From positions 25,592,361 through 25,656,360 of the forward strand of contig JAAONU010000003.1 in the NCBI GenBank assembly GCA_012932295.1: a DNA stretch of 64,000 bases, read 5' to 3'. This document shows positions 1-12,000 of the stretch, piece after piece. The notes under the pieces are model-generated. The model was not told the DNA's origin. It did no database searches and was given only the letters and a program-made list of their open reading frames with translations. The position numbers were made by a program, and so were the translations under genes. Every line of letters begins with the position of its first letter. Position 1 is the stretch's first letter. This DNA comes from Cyclina sinensis. Taxonomy: Eukaryota > Mollusca > Bivalvia > Venerida > Veneridae.

Positions 1-28
1 ATACTGTAACAAATATTTGTGTCATTAG

Positions 29-3000
29 GTTTAAGAAGAAGGCCTAAGACGCATGTTCTTCATGATTCTACTTACTTACTGAACCAGTTACGTGAGGCGG
101 AATATCAGAAGAAACGTGAATATCGCATTCGTCAGATCATGGCTAGGCGGGCGGAGAGGACGGCTCTAGCACAAGAGATTATGGATTGGGAGGAGAAAAT
201 GCTGTTTGATGGCAAGAAGGACAGGATGAAAGCAATGTGGGAGGTAATGTTTATTTCAGAAGAATGAGGAATGTTGGTTTTGTAAAAAAAATACTGAATA
301 TTGCAGGACAATATATATAATTTTGTTTTGCTTGTCAAAGATACATTAACTCATTTTGATTTTTTTTTGATTCTTCAAATGATATCTGTCATTAGTTATT
401 TATTCAAAGACACACTTGAAATTACATGAGTAAAATAGAAAGATCTCTGTGTTATCAAGCATGAACAATTTTTTTGTTTTAGCTCAAACACAGTTCATCT
501 ACCATCCAGTTATATTGTATATGAAACTGTTGTTGCTTTTACTTTTCCATGAAACATCACAGATACCACAGATAGGGCTGTTCCTATTCCTGTGTCAAGA
601 GCCACTTAACATAGGAGAGGTGATGCATTTTGAGTTAGAGCGGTGTTTCATGATGTCAAGGGAGAGCTCCACCATGCAACTCATCATGACGTCACTTCTT
701 AGTACACCATTTCAGAGACTGAAGTAAATTTTTAAATCATTGTCGTTTTTATTTTTACCTCAGCATTGCTATTTGCCATGTTCTAGGTGGGGAATTATGT
801 CTGTTTTGCATGCTGTTTCATTTATATCAGTTGTTTTATTAAAGACTGTATTTCTACAAGTATTTAACTGTTTTTCATTTTTTATAATGGTTACTTCATT
901 CCTATAACTAAGTGTGGCCATTTATATGGCTTAAACTCATGTATTTTTGGTCAAGCCATTTCTAGAGACCCCAGTTTACCTTTTTCAATAATTATTTATC
1001 CATGCTTTCGAGTTTAATATTTCGTTGTTGCGGGTTTGATTAATGTAGGAAGGTTTTGCAACATCAGGAAAAAATAGATACATGCCTGGAAATAAAACTA
1101 TCAGGGTTTTTAACATGCAGCTATTTTGTTAGACTTGACAGAAAGAAGTTAATGCCGTACAGAGTGTGGGAGCAGAAATTGAGAGTGAAATTACAGAGCT
1201 GGTACAAGGTGTATACAGACATGGAGCAGGATGTTGAGAAGGTAATTTGTTCTCTTTCGACAGACATGTGACCATTTATTAAATAGCATTAAATCACAAT
1301 GAAAAATTGGTGACAAGTTGAAATACGTTTTCCTTAACTTCGAAATTGTATGGGTTCAGGAAACTGACAACTTCTAGACTTACAACCAAAGAGGTCATTG
1401 GGTCAGTCCTTTTTGGTGAATTTGACTATAACTTTTGATGGCATTGATGAATTTAACGATAACTTTTGATGCTTGCCTTGATTTAGGCTCTGATAAATAC
1501 AAGAAGCATTAGTAAATTTTAAGTTAAGATTTATTGAGCCTACAGCTGAGGTAAAATTTGTCATTTTTGGTAAGGCGTTGGTGTTTTGTAACATATCCAA
1601 GGTTTTATTTCAGTTTCAGTCTGAATAAATTGCTTGGTTTTTAAAAATATTGTAATTAATTTTAAAATAAGTTAACCTTTGGTAAAGGTTGTTTCATTAA
1701 TTTTGTTCTCTTTATAGACGTGTTTTAAGTTAGGATTGGAGGAACAGTTTTTTGACGTCGTTGGTAAGTAAATCCTTCATAGAACTTATAAAAGAACAGT
1801 TTGGCACATGTTAAAAATTTTGAAAATAAGTCAGTGTAATCACACTTGAAACAGTTAAAGAAATTTTTATTCTGCTTTTTAAAGTTACATTTAATTAGCA
1901 GTTAGCAACCCCTGTATTACCAGTATTTATGACCATTTTGGCTTGCTAGTTACCTAAAGTATTTATGAATGTTTTAAAAGTGGACAATCAAAGTGGATAT
2001 GGAACAGAAGCAAAATCAGTTTGTAGAAGATTAAGGAGATGAATGGGAAGAACTTTTAAATGTTATATAATAAAGAAGCAGATAGCACTTTTTCCCCATT
2101 CACCACTTGTTAAAATGTTTATTATTACTACTTGAAAATGTTTAAGTTACCAAGTAGTTGTCATGTTCAAAAGAAGTGTGAAGCTAAAGCTTAACATTGA
2201 GTTATTTATCTTGTTGAATAGAATAGTATTGTATTTTTTCTACAAGAGGTCAGAGAAGCAGACAGAAGTGATACATTAGACTAAGTTTTTATTCGCACTT
2301 CAGGTCAGAAAAATCCGTTAGAAAGGAAGAGATTTCATGAAATTGGTTTCTACAGGAAAGTGTGGATTATGAAATCGTTATGTGATAACTGTCTGGTAAG
2401 TTTTGTTCATACTGTATTCATTGTGAATTTAACGGAAGGCTAAATGCGATTGTACAGTTTGGGATATGGTGAAACTATGGTGTACAATGAGAATACTCTT
2501 GAATCCCTTTGATACTGTTTCCTAGAAAGGAAGATAAACCAAAAAATGGTTTATGAAAAGATTGACAGGTTATTTTGCCAATTCAAAATATAACATTTCC
2601 CCTGTTGTTGATTCTGCAAGCATTCGAGGATTTTGAAATTACAGTCATTAAATTAAGAAGTGCTGCATTAGGAATAATCGTGAAAGTTCAGTTAGAGATA
2701 AATTCCATTGTTTTGTGTGTTTGGAGGAAATAACATATTGGAATGAAAATAAGTTTTGCTACCCTCCTATTAACATATTCCAGTTGACTGTGGATTGCTC
2801 TGTGTAATTTATGATGAATGGAAAATTTCTATATGTAAAGTTGAATATATGAAACTTAATTGCCATTTATTATAGCATCAGCAAGATTCTCTGCGGGAGA
2901 CGATAGAAAATCAGCCATTTGAAGATCAGAGGGAGTATCTCCTTGGCACAGATAATACAGGTCAAAGATACATACACTTCCCACAGTTCTGTGGTGCAGA

Positions 3001-3079
3001 TGTCAGAGTATACAGACAAGCCCCAGTCAAATACCCCAAAATTGAAATCAAACCAGATCCTTTTAATAACAAAAGAAAG
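29..3079 (+). CDS. BRD10: BRD10 exons 1-6 of window: charged helix, DDT-like and WHIM-like block
   Basis: Six small exons encode the conserved core. Exon 29-243 is a Lys/Arg/Glu-rich helix (likely coiled coil) ending MWE. Exon 563-723 is hydrophobic-helical, with FELERC and IMTSLLST as in DDT-type folds. Exon 1133-1241 carries PYRVWEQKLR and KLQSWYKV. A 46-nt microexon (1718-1763) encodes KLGLEEQFFDVV. Exon 2304-2395 holds NPLERKRFHEIGFYRKVW, and exon 2876-3079 holds LLGTDNTGQRYIHFPQFCG, the WHIM-like 'hydrophobic-G-D-x-x-G-x-x-Y' signature. The third exon has two in-phase acceptors, AG at 1119-1120 or 1131-1132. The second gives LLSTPFQRLKLDRKK and looks more natural. Confidence 0.8.
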
Positions 3080-6000
3080 GTATGCTTTTTATTAATACAA
3101 TGATTGAAGTTTAGGCCATGATCCAGTGAAATTATTTTATTCAATTCATGTAAGTAGTGTAAATTTGAGAATGGTCATTCTGTCTTTGCAGCAAGTTGCC
3201 AGTATCAAATGGCAGTTAAAAATAAATATACAAACATTAGGAACATGATCTCAGGAAAACACTTGTACAACATTTAAAATGATAATGTAGGAGTTGAGGA
3301 CTTGCGGACTTGAAGACTTCATCCTCAGTGTGAACATCCACCAGCTTGCTTACTGACTGTGTGGTTGTAGAAGTGACCAGAAAACCACAAGACCAGTGTT
3401 CAGGAAACTTTGTTTTATTAACCCTTTTGCTGGCGGCAATTGTGTTTGCCTTTGCGAACAGTGCAGACCAAGATCAGCCTGCACATCCGTACAGTCTGAT
3501 CATGGTCTGCACTATTCGCCATTCAGTTGATAAATTTTAAATAAGCACCCCTGTAAACAATTAATAGATCTGTCCAAATTGAAAGATCAACAAGTCCATT
3601 TAAGATATTTAGCAGGCCAAGGGTTAAAAAAGGACTACTGATAGGAAATACTGTGTAAATGGTTGATATTTAGATTATGCTCTAAGTCATGGGCAAATAA
3701 TGGCTGTAATGATATGCAATGAATGTAGGTCAGTTACTTTCTGAACAAAGAGGCAATATACTGTTGAATGGTTCTGTATGTTTCAGTTCCCCTTTGTATA
3801 TAAGCCACCTCCACTGAAGAAAGTAAAGTTAAAAAAGAAAAAGCGACATAGAGTGCCACAGAGTAAGCCAGCATCAGAAAATGTATCACCTATGTCATCT
3901 CCACAGAGACAGAGACCAAGCAGGCTCAGACAGGTATACAATTTTTGTGTTTCTGTGTTGAAGGATTTGGTCTGTTTTAGATAGCTGTTAAGTGTAAACA
4001 CAATGGAAGGGATTAGCTGTGGTGTAGGACTGGAGCATTAGGCTCCCAACAGGTTCAACATCTGTGGAATTTGACCATGATTTCTGAATTATTTCCTTTA
4101 GAAGGAGTGTTGGCTAGAACTTCAGGATCATCAAGAATATTAAATATAAGTCCCTGGAACTTCCTGTACAGCTATGATAAATAACTATGTTTAAGTTTGA
4201 AACTCATGAAAGGTCCTTCTAGTCCACTTTGGAGTTGAAAATTTGGTATTCATTGTTTAATGTAAACATTTTTCTGGTAATTGCTGCTTGTTAACCTTAC
4301 CATTGGTCTTTGTTTGTACTAACTTGTAATCTAAATTTGAACAATTTGTGTATGATTGAATTCTTTCTTTTGAACAAAATTGTGTTGTTTTTTTTAAGAT
4401 GTTAAGACATGTTGCCATTGCCAGCATACATAGGGTTTTGTGCATTGGAAAAGCAAAACAACTTATCTCTTTATGTTAAGATATTAGGTATAAGATAATT
4501 CTGTGAAGAAAATTGGGTACATTTTGGCCAACAAAATGCTGACTGTTCTATTTTCAGGCACCAAAATCTGTTGTTCCACTTCAACTTCTAGATGATACTT
4601 CAATCACTGAAGACACAAGTTCTTCCTCTAGTGACGAAGACCTAAGTGCTGCTGAAACACAAGAGCCAAATAAGAGCAATGAGCCAAGTACTTCTGCAGA
4701 TGTGTCAGAGTTTGTTCCAGATCAGGATGAACAGTCACTGGACACTGAGCGTGATGGAGATATTGACGATCATTTGGTGGACAGACTCAGCTCTGGTAGT
4801 GATGCAACCCTTCCATATTGTGATAACAGTGATTCAAACAGTAACATGAGTTCTCAAGAACATTCTAGAGAATCCAGTCCATATCCATCTTGTTCAGATC
4901 TCAGTTTGCGTTTTAGTTCTCAGATTGACAGGTCTAGTGATGTATCTCAGGAGTCAAGCCCTTGTCCCTCCCCAGCAGACTTTGGTTTGCGGCGAGGAAT
5001 GAGAACTGACAGGTCCAGCGACACTTCTAGGGATGCCAGCCCACTCATTTTTGACTCAGATTATGGTCTGAGACGGAGCAGTCGAAATAGAGCCAGGTTG
5101 AAAAATATTCCACCATTAAAAGCAGCTCGTAATTTGTCTTCTTTTTTATTTGAGGAGAATTCTGCCTCAAACTCGAGCGTTGCAGGGGAGAGTAGTTTAT
5201 CAGGGATGGGAACTTCTTTGTTCAAGGACGATACAATTTCTCGCCGAAGTTCTAAATCTAGTGAGATGACAGAAGAAAGCAATGACTGTGATATAAATGT
5301 CAGTAAACTTTTTGCCAATTCAAGGACTTGTGCCTCTAGTACAGGTCTTAGTGTGAACTTTCACAAAGTTCTGAATAGGAATAGTGAAAACCTCATGGAT
5401 AATTTTCTTGCATCTGATCAGCATGAAATAGAAGAGAAGAATAAAATGAATCTTGAAGAGAAAGAAGTTGCACTTATCGAGGATCATTCTGGAGATGATT
5501 GTGAAGATTCTAAGGATGTGCACAAAACAGATTTCAGTGTTGATAATGATGCTAATATAACATTTGCAAATTTAAAAGATTTGCCTGTAGAAGTTGAGAA
5601 GGTATTATATGATTCAAAGTCTGCAATTAATTCAGTAAATGGAGGGACTGAATGTATGGAAGATGACAGTTACAGCAAAAATGACAACATTAATTCACAA
5701 GATGTTGCACCTTGTGCTGCTAAGGAAAAGCTTGCATTAGAAACAGGTCAGGGAAGGTCAGGTCCATTAAATGATACGGGTAAAGAAAGTAAAAGTGTTC
5801 CACTAAACTCTGGTGAGAATTCAGTAAATGACAATCTTGCTGCATTACAAGATCATGAAAGACATTTTCATGGTCAAGATAATGAAAGAGAAGGAATATC
5901 TGATAGAAACTTAGTGAATACTAATGAGGCTCAAAATGTCCAAAACACTGTAAATAATGAATGTGGTGTGCCAGAAAACTTCAGCCCGACAGCTTATGTA

Positions 6001-9000
6001 AAAGAAATGGAGAGTAATATTGAGGAGATAAAAATGAGCAGTGAAGAAAAAGAAAAGGTTAAAGGTGTAATTGTAAACGATTCAGAATTATCCAGTGAAG
6101 TAGTTGAGACTGAAATCAAGTTTGAAATTGTTAACAAAAAAGAAAATGGATCAAAATATGAAACAAATATTGTTGGTAATGATTTTAAAAACAAAACCAC
6201 TGTTCAGGTAAAAGTGGAACCCAAGTCTGAAATTCTCGGCCACCAGTTGAGTGATATGAAGCCAAAAGCTGAAAGGGATCAAGTGAAAGAAGAGGATACT
6301 AAGTCAGATGCTTTTGATGCAGGTGATAAAATAAAGATGGATATCGATTCACTGAAATCGGATATGAAGAAAGAAGATGTTAAGATAAAAACAGAACGTG
6401 GTGAGTCAAGCTGTTGATGACATAAAAACTGAGGCAGTTGAAGAAAGTGCTTCAAGTATAGGGGATATAGAAACAGCACCAAAGAAAGAGAAACTGAGGA
6501 AAGTGAAGAAATAGAAGCAAAGATAGAGAAACTGGAGGAAAGTGAAGACGAGGAAGAAATGGTAAGTAAATGTAAGAAACTGGCCTTTGACCAGATACCA
6601 CCCTGATTTCTTGTTAATGATAACTTTTATTCAGATTGTTTATACTGGTTTTGTTGTGATAAAATCTGTACAAATAGTAGATATTGAGAGTCATCAATTT
6701 TCCAAGCAAGAACCAGGTTCTGAATAGATACATATAAATGTACTTGATAAATTTAGATTTTCTGTCCTAAAATGTTTTATTAATATTGTACAGATTCCTT
6801 GCTACCTGTCCTGTTTAGCAAAACTTTAATGTACTATACCACTTGAATAACTGTTGATGGCTAAGTCTATATTTATTAACTTTTGCTTTGTTAACTTGCC
6901 TTTTCTTCCATTGAGACAGGGACCATTATCCTGTTTCTGTAGGTCAGTACATTACTGAACTTTTTCATTGACTATGAAAAATAACCAATCAAGGAGCAGT
7001 ACAAAAAGTGACGCCCTTAATAGAGGTTGAGTCGAGGAAGATCTGAGTATAGAAAGTCATAGAATATAGCCTTAATTTTCTTGTCTGAGGAAAAGCAGTT
7101 GAAATGAAATTATCTTGTTTTATAGACACCAGATCCAAAACAGTTTGAGATGGTGGCTGACAGTGTAGAGGAAGTACGAAAACTTGCTGAGCAGTTTGCT
7201 GAACCTGAGCCAATAGTATTTAAGCGAGGGAAAAAAGAACAGGTAGGGGTACTTGTGTGACAGAAGATTTGGTTAATCAACCATGGATGAAAAAAGTCAA
7301 TACGAGAGCTTTAATTTAGTGCATGTTTAAAGTGGACTTCATATAAGACATAGTCTGATTTCCACATGATCCTTTCACCCAAGGTTTATGGTTTAGTCAT
7401 CTTAGACTGTATTTGAAAATTTAGGTATATGGCACTATAATGGCAGGTCATTTGTGATCAAATACACAAGACCACTGTATTTTGGGTCCAAGACTTTCAG
7501 CCCACAGAACAGATGGTTTCTTAGCTAGGTACAGGTAGAATTTGAGGTTATTGTTACAGTTTGATACTGACTTACATTAATCTTTAAGTTTGTACACCAT
7601 TGAACACCTTAGGGTATGCTTTTAAAGCTGTTCACACCCCTACACTTACTAATTACAGAGATTATGTTTACTGGACATGCATGACTACAGTGTTGAAAAA
7701 AATACTGCAAGATCAAGATGTGACTCTCTCATGAAAGAAGGAAAAATGATTGAGGAACTTTTTTCATAAGGTCAAAACAATTAGTCCCAGAGAAGTTTGG
7801 AGACAAGTCAATAACATGTCATACCAAATTTGACTCAATAGTTTCAAAATAACATTGTTCCAGTGTATGATGTTAGAAAGTCGCTTATATGCAATATTAA
7901 CTGGAATATTTCTACATAGTGGGCATTGAACTGTTGTTATATTTCTTATGTAAGATGATGATTGACGGTTTGTCTTTTTGCTTTATAGATCCTTTTCCTG
8001 TATAATTCACTTTATAAGACACATCCCCTTCATTAAATTGGACTTTTGAGTGAAAAAAAAACTGGTTGTATATGCAAGTATTTATAGTAACAATTGTCAT
8101 TCATGTCTTTTTAGATTCAGAGGCCTCCCCCTAGAAAGAAAAATATTGTGATTCTCCATGAGCGACTGCAGTATTTGCTGAAGGAGCTGGAGCCATGGGA
8201 GTCCAAACTACAGCAGGCTACAAAGAGAGCTAGGCTACGTCTCAGGAAAGAGATGGAGGATTACTTGCTTAAACCTCCAGAAGAAAAGGTAACATGTTTT
8301 TAAGTAAAGTAGCCCTCAGACATATTCTTGACTACTTCATTTCAGCTTTGCTGGTGTGTAAGTAGTAAAGTTGATAGGTTAGGAAAGATTCAGATGTAGA
8401 GCTTTCACTTCTGATGTAGAGCTTTCACTTCAGATGTAGAGCTTTCACTTCTGATACAGAGCTTTTACTTCTGATGTAGAGCTTTCACTTCTGATATAGA
8501 GCTTTCACTTCTGCTACGGAGCTTTTACTTCTGATGTAGAGCTTTCACTTCTGATGTAGAGCTTTCACTTCTGATACGGAGCTTTCACTTCTGATACGGA
8601 GCTTTCACTTCTGATACGGAGCTTTTACTTCTGATGTAGAGGTTTCACTTCTGATGTAGAGCTTTCACTTCTGATACGGAGCTTTCACTGATATAGAGGT
8701 TTTACTTCTGATATAGAGCTTTCACTTTAGATTTTTCTACAAATATTTATCTTTATCTTCCCATGGAAGATTGTCTGTCAAACACTTTACTTTCATAACC
8801 TATCATGCTATGTTCTTTACCAGTAGCATGAAAGGGCATTATTTATATTTCTGAATTGGGCAGACTTAGATGAGAATAAGATAAAAGATACATGTATTTT
8901 CAGAATAATGCTGTCATACAAAAATTGTAACTGATACTAGGTGTAATTGGATAACGACAAATAAACAGGGCTTTTATGTTTCATACCTAAGGACTTCTCA

Positions 9001-12000
9001 AATCAGAGTTTTTATGGCTTTAAATAAGAAAATAATCAATTCTTACACCAGGATGATGATTGGAAGTCAGCAGACGAAGAAACAGAGTCTGGAGAATCGG
9101 ACACCGATAACAAAGATACAGAGGAGGAGGAGCGTAAAACTAAACCGAAAGTTGCCGATGGGAAATCATCAGCAGCAAACTCTAGATGCAGGTATGATTA
9201 TAATATCAAATTAAACTTTATAACCTGATTTGGCTTTCTCAGCACACTGTGAGTGCTTTGTTGCAGTAGTTTCGGATTAAGTAAGGAACATCAACATTTT
9301 AGTCTGGGGTGGTCCACCTTTTACTCTTTAACTTTCCATGCATGCCGACTACTACATGATAAGATGTTAATTTAATATCAAAACAGTTTACCTAGAAAAA
9401 GATGTTGGAGATGTTGAAAAAAAAGTCTGCAGTACAATAATGTAAAATTTCATATATCTTTATATCATATATCACACAGCTTTGGGTTTAAACTTAATAC
9501 ATCAGAAAAACAATGGTAAGATGGCTGATGCAGGAAAAGCAAATGGTAGTATCTAAAGAGAAAATTCAACTGTTTTCAGTACACCAGTCAAGCCTCCAGA
9601 AGAAGTGGATGAGATAGATATAAGCCATCGTGGACGGCTTAGAAAACGTCGAATCATACCAAACAACGTAGAAGACCAGTTAGGGGTGAAAAAACCCAAG
9701 CAAGTGAAATCTGACGTGAGTCAGTCTACACCAACCTCAAGCCAGCCAGTGATTGTACAGAGTGGTAAAACTCAGCTTGTTGACTATGCAGATATCATAC
9801 GCCAATTGAAGAACACCGGAGGAAATACACCAATCCTTATAAAAACTACCCAGGGTGGGAGAACTGTTCTGACAAGTGTTCTACCAGTGTGTACTAACAG
9901 TAACAATAACTCTAGCACAGCTTCAACATCTGCATTGCAGACTGTAAGAATTGTCTCCCCTAGTGCCGGTTCAAGTAGTACTGTTACGGCCCCAATACAA
10001 CCACAGGCAGTGAGGATTGCCGTGCCCGGTGGTGGTACGTTTCCAGCCACATCAAAAGCTCTTCAGCATCCAACCATCCAGAATCTTCTGTCAGGAACAG
10101 TTGCAGGAAGTAAACTGCTGCCAAAAACTGCTGCATCTGTCACAGTGACAGGTAAGTGTACATGTAGACAACAAATTAAGCTATAATACATTGTGTACTG
10201 TGATTTAAAGTAAATTCCTAATGATCAAAAGCTTAGGTGTATATAAATTCACAAGTTGTTAAATAATCTTTGTTGAAATGTAGGATTATGAGATAGAGAT
10301 TCTCTACAGAAATAATTAGCTTGCCTTGGTATTCCATTTTAAATAAATTGGTTTGGAGTCTGGATAAGTAAGTCTAGTATTATGTTCACAAGTCCGTTGT
10401 GATTATTTTGTGTTGGGAAGAGGGTTTAGCACTAACACTTTGGGAATGAGGATGATAATGTAAAACTTCGTAACAGAATGTTGAACAGTGTTAAACTGAA
10501 CACAGAATCACAGTAAGTAATATATTTGCCTTTTACATGTAATTATTTTAAAAAGCGATATATGAAGTCTGCAGTATACAGTAAATATATTTTGATTGCA
10601 GTTTCATAGATAAATTTTTACAGTCATTATTATTAACTTAAAGGTAGTGTAATTACATTCTCTTTTTTGTAGGAAACATTCAGTCACCAGTAGAACTGTC
10701 CTCGGTGATCTTGCCACCTACTCCAGAGAAAACACAGGCACAGAAGTTTGTCCTGCCAAACCAGACTACTCCACAAAAAGTGGTTCCTGGTCCTGTTAAC
10801 ACACCAAGAAAAATAGCTCCCCATACAACAGCTTCAGATAACTCGGGAAAACCAAAGGCCAAGTATTATGCTGCAAATGCAAGTACACTTCCAATCAATG
10901 TTGTTGAGCAGTTGATTGCCACTCGAGGTGCCAGACTTTCACAGGGAGCTTACAACCAAAGCATTTTGCTAATCCCTATGGAGAACGAAGGTCAGACAAG
11001 AAATGTAGTGTCTTCTGCTGCTGTTACACCTGTGAAGACTCAGCTCTCACCAGCAACTACACCAAATGGAAAAACTGTTAAAGCAGACAATACTGCAGTT
11101 ACATCCACTTCTTCCTCTCTGAAAACTTCACCTACTACACCTATTTTACCAAAACCACAAACAAGTCCAGTTATGTCTTTAGGTCAGGGCATTCCAGCGC
11201 TCCAGATTCAGCAAGGCTTAGGAGGTATACAAAGACCTCAAGCATTTATTCAGCCAGCTGTTGTAGATGGTATGAATGTCACAAGACTTGTACCTCTTGG
11301 CATTTCTCCAAAATCTCCCACAAGGTACCCCACCAATGAGACAGTGAAGACTTTACTAGAAAAAAGAAAACCTCTAGAAGAGAAAGAAACATTTGTTCTA
11401 GAAAAAAGAAAAATGCCTGCTGTTACTAAAATATCAAATACTGTAAGTAATAATGGATCAAACATTGTTTCTCGTTGTGATCTATTGACAAGCAATAGTG
11501 TGCCCAAAAGTGGGATTACAAACCAAAACTTGGTTCAGAGTAATTCACTTGCTGGGCTTGTTCGAAGTACAAATGCAAAAAGTTACATCTCAAAGCCAAC
11601 AATAATGACAGTCGATCCAGTTAAAACAGAGTCACTAGTGTCTGCTGTAAAAAGCCAGCAGTGTGTAATAACTTCAATATCTGCTGCAAAGTTAAATACA
11701 TTGTTACTTCAGACAAGTGCTGCGGGAGCTAAATCCATTCCATCCTTGATAAAATTGCCTAGCAAAGCTGCCTTGGATTCTGCTGTAAAGGCTGTAGTGA
11801 CAAGTGTAAATACTACATTACCGACTGTAAATATCAAAGTGCCTTCACCTACGTCACTCCCTTCAATTGGTCCAAGAAGAAATGTTACAAAAACCATACA
11901 GACAATGAAATCTCCTATTCCAGTAGCACCAAAATTTGTTACTCAGAGTTCTGGTGGACAAACAACTTTATCTTATGCAGATTCACATACAACGTCTTCC

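Noticed and set aside
3346..3540. 64-codon plus-strand ORF in a BRD10 intron
   Set aside because: Falls across a MITE; the peptide is the translated MITE core.
4013..4080. Weak tRNA-like motif (TAGCTGTGGTGTAGGA ... GGTTCAACATC)
   Set aside because: The B box is degenerate and the spacing uncertain; not enough to call a SINE.
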